64,000 nt of DNA from Acidobacteriaceae bacterium (GTDB taxonomy: Bacteria; Acidobacteriota; Terriglobia; Terriglobales; Acidobacteriaceae): NCBI GenBank assembly GCA_003134815.1, contig PLCO01000021.1:1-64000 (forward strand), read 5' to 3'. Below the pieces are notes generated by a model. The model searched no databases. It was given only the letters and a program-made list of their open reading frames with translations, and had not been told where the DNA came from. Shown in pieces: positions 8,128 through 15,465 of this stretch. How positions within the stretch are numbered: the stretch's first letter is position 1; each line of letters opens with the position of its first letter. The translations under genes were made by a program, and so were the position numbers.

Positions 8128-9527
8128 TCTCTTCCTCCCTCCATCCCGAGCCGGTTCGCGCCGCATGTGTCCCGCGCGGCCGTTTCGCCTTCGGACTCAC
8201 GCAGCGCGCCATCTGGCTGCTCTCCGCCGGGCTTCTGTTCGCGCTGCCAGGATTTTTCCACGCGTCGTGGGGCCTGGGCATGATCGAGTGGGATTCCCTC
8301 GTTCTGCTCGCGATTATCCTCGACGGCTTGCGATTGCCTGCCGCTCAGCGAATTACCATCGAGCGCTCCTGGAGCAACGCCCCCGCACTCGATAGCGAGA
8401 CGGAGATCCAACTCGCCGTCGAGCACAGCGCTAAGACCATTCTTGAATGCAACCTGACTGACGATCTGCCGGACGCGCTTGTCGCTGAACCCGCTACGCG
8501 CAATCTGCGCGTCTTTCCCCGCGTGCGCGCAACGCTGCGCTACAAATTCGAGCCGCGCGAGAGGGGCGATGTCCGCGCCGGAGCTGTCTATATTCGATAT
8601 GGCTCCGCGCTTGGGCTTGTAGAGCGCTGGGCCATGGCGCCGCTCGAGCAGCCGGTGCGCGTTTACCCCGCACTCAGGCAGGGCGAGGATCAGGAAATCT
8701 TTCTCGCCTGCGGGCGTCAAGTCGAAATGCAGCTTCGCCGCGCGCGCGAGCGCGGATTGGGCCGCGACTTCGAAAGCCTCCGCGAGTATCTCCAGGGCGA
8801 CGATCTGCGCGACGTCTGCTGGACGGCCACCGCGCGCCGTGGCCAGTTGGTCACGCGCCGCTACCAGACCGAACGCAGCCAGGCAGTCTGGATCGTTCTT
8901 GACGCCGGCAGGCTGTTGCGCGGCCGGATTCTGAACGACCCCGATGTGCCCGACCGCCGCGGCCACTCCAAACTCGACTACGCCTGCTCCACCGCCGTGG
9001 CGCTTGCGCAACTTGCGCTTTTCTCCGGCGATCGCGTCGGCCTGCTCGTCTATGGCCAGCAGGTGCAGCAGCGCGTTCTTCCCGGCCGCGGCCACGCGCA
9101 TCTGCGCCAGATCGTCGAGGCGCTTGCGCAGGCGCGCGCTGAACTGAGCGAGGCTGATCACCTCCGCGCCACGGCGGTTCTGAATCGCTGGCAGCCGCGC
9201 CGCGCGCTTATTCTCTGGATCACCGACCTGGCAGAAACCGCCATGCGCCCCGAGGTCATCGACGGCGCAATGCAGTTGCTGCGTCGGCACGTGCTTTTAT
9301 TTGTCGCCATGGCCCAGCCCGATGTTGCGGCCATCGCCAACACGCGGCCCAGGAACGTTGAAGAAATGTTCCGCGCCTCCGCCGCGCAGGAGCTGACCAC
9401 CCGCCGCGAACTTCTGCTGGCGCGCCTGCGCGACCAGGGCGCGCTCACTCTCGATCTCGATCCTCCGCTGCTGACATCAGCGGTGCTCAATCAATATCTG
9501 AGAGTAAAAGAACGAGCGATGGTGTAG
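8124..9527 (+). CDS. DUF58 domain-containing protein
   Basis: 467 residues. A hydrophobic hairpin near residues 25-70 forms two membrane segments, followed by an immunoglobulin-like region and the central DUF58 signature around [18 protein letters not shown] and the following [18 protein letters not shown]-like fold follows, starting at [12 protein letters not shown]58 proteins are the commonest genetic partner of MoxR ATPases. Here the normal moxR-DUF58 adjacency is interrupted by the antitoxin and toxin genes, and the start codon overlaps the toxin stop. Just after the stop lies an inverted-repeat element (9529-9638), which may also help end transcription. Confidence 0.88.
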   Translation: MISSSLHPEPVRAACVPRGRFAFGLTQRAIWLLSAGLLFALPGFFHASWGLGMIEWDSLVLLAIILDGLRLPAAQRITIERSWSNAPALDSETEIQLAVEHSAKTILECNLTDDLPDALVAEPATRNLRVFPRVRATLRYKFEPRERGDVRAGAVYIRYGSALGLVERWAMAPLEQPVRVYPALRQGEDQEIFLACGRQVEMQLRRARERGLGRDFESLREYLQGDDLRDVCWTATARRGQLVTRRYQTERSQAVWIVLDAGRLLRGRILNDPDVPDRRGHSKLDYACSTAVALAQLALFSGDRVGLLVYGQQVQQRVLPGRGHAHLRQIVEALAQARAELSEADHLRATAVLNRWQPRRALILWITDLAETAMRPEVIDGAMQLLRRHVLLFVAMAQPDVAAIANTRPRNVEEMFRASAAQELTTRRELLLARLRDQGALTLDLDPPLLTSAVLNQYLRVKERAMV

Positions 9528-9528
9528 A

Positions 9529-9638
9529 CCATTTTCGGAATACTCGTAGACTTTTTGAAAACATTGAAGGGTGGCTTTTTCTTGAGGGAAAAACCCACTT
9601 GGATGTGTGCTTTCCGTCTATAGCAATTCCGAAAATGG
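9529..9638 (+). repeat. Inverted-repeat element, copy A (MITE-like)
   Basis: A 110-bp element with perfect 13-bp terminal inverted repeats (CCATTTTCGGAAT at 9529-9541 and its complement at 9626-9638) and an internal hairpin (GTGG...TTTTT / AAAAA...CCCAC). Both ends match element B at 47229-47378, which lies in the opposite orientation: the GTAGACTTTTTGA block next to one arm and the GTCTA...CAATTCCGAAA block next to the other. It starts 1 bp after the DUF58 stop codon. Confidence 0.7.
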
Positions 9639-9892
9639 CAACCGGCGCACGACTGACGCCGCAATTCCAGCTCCCCATCAAGAGAACAAAATTGCGCGAA
9701 TCCGGGAAGTTTGGGCAGTTTTATCGCATAAACGCGCCAACCAGAGTCTCTTGAATCCGCCGCGCCTGTACTTCAGGGATGGTTCTAATCAATTGGTAGG
9801 AGTTGAGCAATTCGGCACAGACGCCCCAAAATCCGGGATGGGAAAATTTGAGAACCATTACCACGAGAATCGCCTGGCGGCTTTGGAGGCAT
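9639..9892. other. Intergenic region before the sigma-factor gene
   Basis: About 250 bp after element A. A reading frame continuous with the sigma factor extends back to 9803, but the added 30 residues have no recognisable character. I see no other gene. Confidence 0.5.
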
Positions 9893-10654
9893 ATGGCTAC
9901 CTCAACCCTTCCTGTTTCGTTGTTCGACTCAACTCACATTCCGGCATCGCGGTCTCAGCGCCTCGCATCGCCGAGCAAATTCGATTTGGACGATGTTTTG
10001 GCGCGAGCCCAAGCAGGGGACCCTGACGCCTTTTCGCAACTTTATCTGCTGCACAAGAAGCGCGTTTTCACGATTTGCGTGCGCATGGTGCGCGATTTCT
10101 CAATGGCGGAAGACCTGACGCAGGAAACATTCCTTCAGTTGCATCGCAAGCTCGCTTCTTTCCGCGGCGAATCCCTCTTCACCACCTGGCTGCACCGGAT
10201 GACCGTTAACATCGTGCTGATGCGCCTGCGCAAGCGTGTTCTGCCAGTTGTTTCACTCGATCAGATGATGACAGAAATCCCGGAGACCTATGCCGGGCGC
10301 AGTTTTGGCGCTTATGACCGTGCGCAAACCGGTGTTGTTGACCGCGTGACCATTGAACGCGCTCTGGGTACTCTGCCGTCCGGCTATCGGAAAGTCTTTC
10401 TCCTTCACGATGTCCATGGTTTTGAGCATCGCGAAATTGCCTCTATGGAAGGCTTCAGTCTCGGCAATTCGAAATCGCAGTTGCACAGGGCACGACGTGC
10501 TATGCGCAGTGCCCTAACAGGACAAGCAAGACGGGTGCCGGATCAGGAGCGCTGCGCTCCTCAGGATGACGACGTTAGTGGGATGGCTCCGTTTCAATCG
10601 GTTTGCCAGCGCCCGTCGGCACCGGCCGGAACAGCCACGCCAGCAGTAGCGTAA
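9893..10654 (+). CDS. ECF-type RNA polymerase sigma factor (sigma-70 family)
   Basis: 253 residues from the ATG at 9893, chosen because GGAGG lies just upstream at 9885-9889. Region 2 is visible (DPDAFSQLYLLHKKRVF, then DFSMAEDLTQETFLQLHRKL and SFRGESLFTTWLHRM), and region 4 follows (TIERALGTLPSGYRKVFLLHDVHGFEHREIA). After region 4 an unusual tail of about 45 residues is encoded by a hairpin (10545-10561) and by DNA antisense to the 3' end of the SpoIIM-like gene. The two genes overlap tail to tail by 80 bp. No anti-sigma gene is adjacent; the SpoIIM/RDD neighbours are the only context. Confidence 0.88.
   Translation: MATSTLPVSLFDSTHIPASRSQRLASPSKFDLDDVLARAQAGDPDAFSQLYLLHKKRVFTICVRMVRDFSMAEDLTQETFLQLHRKLASFRGESLFTTWLHRMTVNIVLMRLRKRVLPVVSLDQMMTEIPETYAGRSFGAYDRAQTGVVDRVTIERALGTLPSGYRKVFLLHDVHGFEHREIASMEGFSLGNSKSQLHRARRAMRSALTGQARRVPDQERCAPQDDDVSGMAPFQSVCQRPSAPAGTATPAVA
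10545..10561. repeat. Short perfect hairpin inside the sigma-factor tail
   Basis: AGGAGCG-CTG-CGCTCCT, followed by CAGGATGAC. It resembles dispersed intergenic sequences of the GTCATCCTGAG type, of which variants also occur at 54710 and 54806. It probably inserted at the 3' end of the sigma gene and extended its reading frame. Confidence 0.5.
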
Positions 10655-11567
10655 AAAGCAAGCCGCCGACAGTGAACTTGAGCCAGACAGCCGCATTGGA
10701 TGGCGAAAAGAATCCTTCGAGCGTGCCCGCAATCACGAGCAGCGGAATAATTCCCGAGACGAGCTTGGTCGCTTCCACGCCGGCCAGCGCGATTGAGTCG
10801 CGCCGGCGATAGAGCCCCGGAAACAGCACGCCGTGAGCGAGGCGCAGCCCCGCAGCGCCCGCAAGGACGATGGACGGCAGCTCCAGCGATCCGTGCGCGG
10901 CCACAAAGCTCCACAACTTGAGCGACATGTCATGCTGCGCACATGCGACGCCGATCACGCCGAGTAGCAGGCCGTTACGCAACATGACGTAGATAGGGCC
11001 GAGGCCGAAAACGATACCGCCGGCGAAGGCGGCGAAGCAAACGCTGAGGTTATTGTCTATGATCGCGCTCGATGCCACCGGCTCGATGCCGACAATCGAC
11101 TCCGTCCACATCTTGTGGTTCTCGATCGTTTCAACCATCTGCGGCCCCAGCATGTGGCGCATGAACTGCGGCCGCGCGATGGTAAGCATTGAGCCGAGCA
11201 GCGCGCCGCCCAGCATGACCACCAGCGAGATAAGTACATAGCGGATTTGGCGCTGCACGACGACCGGATACTCGTCGCGCAGAAAATAGAAAATCTTTTT
11301 GAAGCCTTTGCGCCGGCTGGAATAGATGATATGGTGGGCGCGAGCCAATAACTGGTTAACGTGCTCGGTATAGGCCCGTGCAGTCGAGTCCTGGCGCAGC
11401 GTGGACACGTCGCTCGCCGCCTGCCGGTAGAGCAGCGCGGTCTCGCGCAACTCGGCACGCGAAAGGTGCTTGACTCCGCCCGCGCTGGCCTGGTTGAGCA
11501 GCGCGGCCAGACGGTCCCAGTATGGCCGGCGCTTTGCGAGCCACTGATTGGAGAGAATGATCGCCAT
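10575..11567 (-). CDS. SpoIIM-like (stage II sporulation protein M family) membrane protein
   Basis: 330 residues. The cytoplasmic N-terminus (NQWLAKRRPYWDRLAALL, then LSRAELRETALLYRQAASD) is typical of the DUF95/SpoIIM family outside spore formers. About five transmembrane segments follow, including the conserved FVAAHGSLELPSIVLAGAAG with its HG.LELP motif. In non-sporulating bacteria these genes cluster with RDD, DUF58 and MoxR genes, exactly the set seen here. The ATG (11567-11565) shares the tetranucleotide CATG with the divergent RDD gene start. Its promoter must therefore lie inside the RDD coding sequence. It probably contributes to envelope organisation; the biochemical role is unknown. 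Confidence 0.85.
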   Translation of the reverse strand: MAIILSNQWLAKRRPYWDRLAALLNQASAGGVKHLSRAELRETALLYRQAASDVSTLRQDSTARAYTEHVNQLLARAHHIIYSSRRKGFKKIFYFLRDEYPVVVQRQIRYVLISLVVMLGGALLGSMLTIARPQFMRHMLGPQMVETIENHKMWTESIVGIEPVASSAIIDNNLSVCFAAFAGGIVFGLGPIYVMLRNGLLLGVIGVACAQHDMSLKLWSFVAAHGSLELPSIVLAGAAGLRLAHGVLFPGLYRRRDSIALAGVEATKLVSGIIPLLVIAGTLEGFFSPSNAAVWLKFTVGGLLFTLLLAWLFRPVPTGAGKPIETEPSH

Positions 11568-12423
11568 GGATCCGATTGCAGATCAGCTTAACATCGATAC
11601 CCCGGAGCTGGTCGCCATCGAGATGCCTGTTGCCGGCATCGGCAGCCGCTTTATCGCCATTACTGTCGACTACCTCATCTGGGGCTTTATCTTTTTTGTG
11701 CTGGGCATCCTTGCCGTCATCATTCTCCCCGCGTTGCACTTTTTCGGCGGCGTTTCGATCAACTGGGCCATCGGCATCTTCGTTCTGATCGTCTTTCTCA
11801 TGCAGTGGGGCTACTTCGCGCTTTTTGAAGCCTTTGGCAACGGCCGCACGCCGGGCAAGCGCGTGGCGAAGATTCGCGTGATTCATCAGTCGGGCCGCGG
11901 CATCAACTTTGTGGAGGCCCTGGCCCGCAATCTCGTTCGCTTCGTCGACTATTTCCCGGGATTTTACGCCGTTGGCATCATCGCCATCTTCCTCAGCAAG
12001 CGCAGCCAGCGCCTTGGCGACATGGTTGCAGGCACGCTCGTCGTTCGCGACCGTCAGGTCGATTCGCCGCACTGGAACGAGAGCCCTTCGCGCACATTTA
12101 CCGCGGCTTCGGTGGTCGCGGAGCCGCCCATTCTTGCTCCGTGGGCTGATTCGCGGGCTGATTCTTGGAGTCGGCCGCCACACCTGCGCGTTGTTTTGCC
12201 GGCCCCGGCGCTGGCGAAACTTTCCGCTTCCGACCTTGAGGTGCTTGAAAGCTTCTTCTCCCGCCGCCTCGACATGGACCTGACGACACGCGCCACACTG
12301 GCCAACCGCATCGCCGCAGCTCTCTGCGCCAAGTCCGGCCTTGCCGTTCCTCAGGACACGAGTGTCGAGACATTCCTTGAAGCCGTCGCTCATCAATTCC
12401 GCGAGTTGGGGCGAATGAATTGA
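11566..12423 (+). CDS. RDD-family membrane protein
   Basis: 285 residues from the ATG at 11566, chosen because GGAGAG lies 10 bp upstream. An upstream in-frame TTG (11548) would lengthen it by six residues. The RDD signature is spread across VAGIGSRFIAITVDYLIWG (Arg and Asp in the first helix), GNGRTPGKRVAKIRV and RNLVRFVDYFPGFYAV. Three to four membrane segments are visible. A soluble tail of about 110 residues follows the last helix. RDD proteins accompany SpoIIM, DUF58 and MoxR genes, and some are cation antiporters; no transport role can be read here. Its start overlaps the divergent SpoIIM-like start on the other strand. Confidence 0.87.
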   Translation: MDPIADQLNIDTPELVAIEMPVAGIGSRFIAITVDYLIWGFIFFVLGILAVIILPALHFFGGVSINWAIGIFVLIVFLMQWGYFALFEAFGNGRTPGKRVAKIRVIHQSGRGINFVEALARNLVRFVDYFPGFYAVGIIAIFLSKRSQRLGDMVAGTLVVRDRQVDSPHWNESPSRTFTAASVVAEPPILAPWADSRADSWSRPPHLRVVLPAPALAKLSASDLEVLESFFSRRLDMDLTTRATLANRIAAALCAKSGLAVPQDTSVETFLEAVAHQFRELGRMN

Positions 12424-12475
12424 CGCGCGCCTCGCCGGCTTCTCGCCCATGAGGGTGTGATTCGGTCTGGACACG

Positions 12476-12492
12476 TCGAGGGGATACCTCGA
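12476..12492. repeat. Small inverted repeat upstream of ssb
   Basis: TCGAGG-GGATA-CCTCGA, a perfect 6-bp dyad about 170 bp before the ssb start. It could be an operator or the remnant of a hairpin ending the RDD gene. There is no T-run, so a terminator is unlikely. Confidence 0.3.
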
Positions 12493-12659
12493 GGAGGGCG
12501 CGACAAAGGGGCACAGCGCAGTATTCAGGGGTATATATTAAGATTTTGTCTGGAAACTGGCAGCTGTGTGCTTCGCTGCCTGGGCAAAGGGATTTTTCAG
12601 CAACAACCCGGTCTTGCGGAAGACTCGCCGCACCGGCAATGGGACAGGAGAGCAAGAAC

Positions 12660-13148
12660 ATGGCCAAGAGCGTCAACAAAGTTATTCTTCTAGGCAACGT
12701 AGGCAAGGACCCCGAGGTTCGTTCCACCCCCAGCGGCACAATGGTGGCCAATTTTTCGCTCGCCACCAGTGACCGCTTTCAGGATGCGCAGGGCAACTGG
12801 CAGGATCGCACCGAGTGGCACAATCTGGTCGCCTTCAAGCGTACCGCCGAGATCGTTCGCGATTACGTGAAGAAGGGCTCCAAGCTCTTCATCGAAGGCA
12901 AGATTCAAACGCGCAGTTGGGAAGACAAGGAAACCAAAGCCAAGCGCTACCGCACCGAAATCATCGTCAACGATCTCTCGCTGCTCTCGGGCCGCGACGA
13001 ATCTTCAGGTGGAAGCGGGGGCGGGTACAGCCGGTCGTCGAGTTCGAGCTCATCGAATGCCGCCGTGAACGAGGACCAGCGCACGCCCGCCGGCCAGGAC
13101 GACTACGCGCAGTCCGCCGAAATATCCGACGACGATATTCCGTTTTAG
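12660..13148 (+). CDS. ssb: Single-stranded DNA-binding protein SSB
   Basis: 162 residues. It binds single-stranded DNA in replication, repair and recombination. The OB-fold opens with SVNKVILLGNVGKDPEVR and contains the conserved FSLATSDRF, EWHNLVAFKRTAEIV and KGSKLFIEGKIQTRSW. A Ser/Gly-rich linker (about 118-135) leads to the acidic tip DDDIPF, the standard docking site for partner proteins. The start is set by AGGAG upstream of 12660; longer in-frame starts would add a non-conserved N-terminus. An AT-rich stretch near 12530-12545 (TATATATTAAG) may contain its promoter. Confidence 0.96.
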   Translation: MAKSVNKVILLGNVGKDPEVRSTPSGTMVANFSLATSDRFQDAQGNWQDRTEWHNLVAFKRTAEIVRDYVKKGSKLFIEGKIQTRSWEDKETKAKRYRTEIIVNDLSLLSGRDESSGGSGGGYSRSSSSSSSNAAVNEDQRTPAGQDDYAQSAEISDDDIPF

Positions 13149-13149
13149 A

Positions 13150-13192
13150 AGCAAGGATCAGGGACCAGGGGTCAGGGCTCAGGGGTCAGAAG
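13150..13192. repeat. Degenerate 7-9-bp tandem repeat (CAGGGRYCAGG type)
   Basis: A short run of imperfect CAGGGACC/AGGGGTCAGGG copies between ssb and the DUF296 gene. It is one of several such runs in intergenic parts of the window. Confidence 0.6.
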
Positions 13193-13273
13193 AGCGATCG
13201 CGGTGCCCACGACTTTCATGGCCGATTTGGCGACGGCTTGTCCGGTGCAACTCTGCGCACATGGGGATTTCCA

Positions 13274-13810
13274 ATGAAAAAACTCTTAGTTGTTGCGCTG
13301 CTGACTTCGTGCATGGCGCTGCCGGCTCAGGAAACAAGCCACGCCACCGGCAATCCGGCGATTGATTCAAAGCCGAACAGCCCCGATGTTCCGGACGTCT
13401 TTGCCGTCAGCGGTCACTTTGAGCGCATCGTGGTGCTGCGCTTCAAGTTTGGCACGGACCTGCTCGCCGGCCTGCAAAAGATGATCGCGCAGGAGAAGAT
13501 CAAGAATGCCGTGATTCTCTCGGCCTTCGGGTCAGTGCGCGGCTACCAGTTGCACATGGTGGCCAACCGCGACATGCCGCCGAAGATCCTGTTCGTAAAG
13601 AACCCTACTGCTCCGGCTGACATCATCGGCATGAGCGGCATGGTGATGAACGGCCGCGCCCATCCGCACATAACGCTGGCTAGTGCCGACAGGGCATTAG
13701 GCGGCCATCTCGAACCGGACACGACCGTCTTTACTTTTGCCGTGGTTACGCTTGGCGTGCTCGACGACTCGCTCGACATGAGCCGGTTTGACGATTCGAA
13801 CTACCGTTAA
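13274..13810 (+). CDS. Exported DUF296/PPC-domain protein
   Basis: 178 residues starting at ATG 13274. An N-terminal signal peptide is clear (KKLLVVALLTSCMALPAQ). The rest is a PPC/DUF296 domain: LRFKFGTDLLAGLQKMIAQE, then NAVILSAFGSVRGYQLHMV, ending with GRAHPHITLAS, where the GxxHxH pattern is the conserved metal-binding feature of this family, and the GGHLEPDTTVFTFAVV block. Most DUF296 proteins are cytoplasmic and linked to DNA binding in plants, so an exported form is notable. Its stop lies only 6 bp from the convergent malQ stop. Function unknown. Confidence 0.8.
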   Translation: MKKLLVVALLTSCMALPAQETSHATGNPAIDSKPNSPDVPDVFAVSGHFERIVVLRFKFGTDLLAGLQKMIAQEKIKNAVILSAFGSVRGYQLHMVANRDMPPKILFVKNPTAPADIIGMSGMVMNGRAHPHITLASADRALGGHLEPDTTVFTFAVVTLGVLDDSLDMSRFDDSNYR

Positions 13811-13816
13811 GAGTTG

Positions 13817-15349
13817 CTACGCAGTCGATTTCTCTGTTGGATCGTTGAGCGAATCGCCGTCCCGATCCGTTACCTCAGCAATCGCCGCCAATCGCTCCGC
13901 CAACTTATCGGTCCAGCAATTCTCCGGCGCGCGCCAGCTCCAGTTGCCGGATGGTACTGCCGGCGTATTCATACGCGCTTCCGAACTCAGCTCAAGCAAG
14001 TCCTGCGCGGGAACGATTGCGATCTCGGCGACGCTCGCCTCGACTGCGCGGATCATCGGCCACGCGGGCCGGCCGGCTACAGGACCAAGCAGCGCCTCAA
14101 CCGCCGCGCGCTCCGCTTTGCCGGCTGAGTTCCACCACCCCTGCGTTGTGTCGTTGTCGTGCGTCCCCGTGTAGGCCACGGTGCCCACCGTGAATTGCTG
14201 TGGCAGGTGCGCGTGCGCGCCCTTGTTACTGAAGCCGAATTGGAGCACTTTCATCCCCGGCATTCCCAGCTCTAGCCGCAACCCGTCGACTTCCGGCGTG
14301 ATGAGGCCCAAGTCCTCGGCCACCAACGGCAGCGGACCAAGCGCCGCTTCCAGCGCGCGAAACAGCTCCAGCCCCGGCGCCTTGATCCACTCACCGTCGA
14401 TCGCGGTTTCTTCCTCGGCGGGAATCGCCCAATAAGCCTCGAAGCCGCGGAAGTGATCGAGCCGCACAATGTCGTAAAGCTCAACGGCGCGCCGGATGCG
14501 GTCGATCCACCAGTCGAATCCTCTTGCGGCCAGTACATCCCAGCGATAAAGCGGGTTGCCCCAGCGCTGGCCGGTCGGAGAAAAGTAGTCGGGCGGCACG
14601 CCGGCAATGCGAGTCGGTTTCAGGTCGTCGTCCAATTCAAAAATGCCGGGGTGAACCCACACATCGGCAGAATCCATGTTCACGAAGATGGCCACGTCGC
14701 CCAGAATTCGGATCCCGTTCTCCTCGGCGGCTTCTTGCAATTGCTCCCACTGCCGCGCGAAGGCAAATTGCAGCACTCGCTCGATGGCTACCTCGCGGAG
14801 GTGTTCCGCTTCGGCCTGTGAGAGCGCCTGAGGATCGCGACGCCGCAACGGTTCCGGCCACGCGGTCCACGCGCCTGTCTTGAGCGCCCGCCGCAGCACG
14901 GCGTAAAGCGCATAGTCGTTCAGCCACGCGGCCTCATCACGGCAAAACTCCTCAAAATCGGCCCACTGGGCGTCATCATCCAGCCCGCGATCGAGAAAAC
15001 TCCCGGCCGCCTCATGCAGGAGCGGCAGCTTCCGCTTCTCAACCTCGTCGAAGTCGACCCCGCCGGTACGCCCAGTCATTCCTGCAATGCGCGCGCCGTC
15101 AATCCAGCCCCAGTCGGCGAGAAACTCCAGGCTGATCAAGAACGGATTCCCCGCAAACGCGGACGATCCAGCGTAGGGCGAATTGCCGTATCCGGTCGGG
15201 CACAGCGGCAAAACCTGCCAAACGTGCTGCTTCGCGCGTGCCAGAAAGCCCACAAACTCGTGCGCCGCTGGGCCCAGATCGCCGATGCCGCCATAGGACG
15301 GCAGTGAGCTTATGTGCAGCAATACTCCGCTGGATCGTTGGAACTCCAT
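13817..15349 (-). CDS. malQ: 4-alpha-glucanotransferase (amylomaltase, GH77)
   Basis: 510 residues from the ATG at 15349. Upstream in-frame codons would add an Arg-rich segment antisense to the GH2 signal peptide and are unlikely to be translated. The enzyme transfers alpha-1,4-glucan segments in maltodextrin and glycogen metabolism. GH77 signatures: RSSGVLLHISSLPS at the N-terminus, YGNSPYAGSSAFAGNP, the nucleophile block DIVRLDHFRGFEAYW, the acid/base block PLVAEDLGLITPEV, and YTGTHDNDTTQGWW. The length matches the family. It is divergent from the secreted GH2 gene, with the promoters in the 116-bp gap. Confidence 0.94.
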   Translation of the reverse strand: MEFQRSSGVLLHISSLPSYGGIGDLGPAAHEFVGFLARAKQHVWQVLPLCPTGYGNSPYAGSSAFAGNPFLISLEFLADWGWIDGARIAGMTGRTGGVDFDEVEKRKLPLLHEAAGSFLDRGLDDDAQWADFEEFCRDEAAWLNDYALYAVLRRALKTGAWTAWPEPLRRRDPQALSQAEAEHLREVAIERVLQFAFARQWEQLQEAAEENGIRILGDVAIFVNMDSADVWVHPGIFELDDDLKPTRIAGVPPDYFSPTGQRWGNPLYRWDVLAARGFDWWIDRIRRAVELYDIVRLDHFRGFEAYWAIPAEEETAIDGEWIKAPGLELFRALEAALGPLPLVAEDLGLITPEVDGLRLELGMPGMKVLQFGFSNKGAHAHLPQQFTVGTVAYTGTHDNDTTQGWWNSAGKAERAAVEALLGPVAGRPAWPMIRAVEASVAEIAIVPAQDLLELSSEARMNTPAVPSGNWSWRAPENCWTDKLAERLAAIAEVTDRDGDSLNDPTEKSTA

Positions 15350-15465
15350 GAAGCCGATATTACCGGATCGATCACTGTCTGCCGGAAGCGCCCGCATTTG
15401 AGACACTGTTGTGCGTGCACCCGAACAGAGCCGTGCCACAACCCAACCGTTAAGGGAGTCCTTCG

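Noticed and set aside
8115..9290. 391-codon open frame antisense to the DUF58 gene
   Set aside because: It is a shadow of a GC-rich conserved gene, has no family signature, and the plus-strand protein is well supported.
11356..12474. 372-codon minus-strand frame opposite the RDD gene
   Set aside because: Charged, non-conserved composition; it would overlap the whole RDD gene and part of the SpoIIM-like gene.
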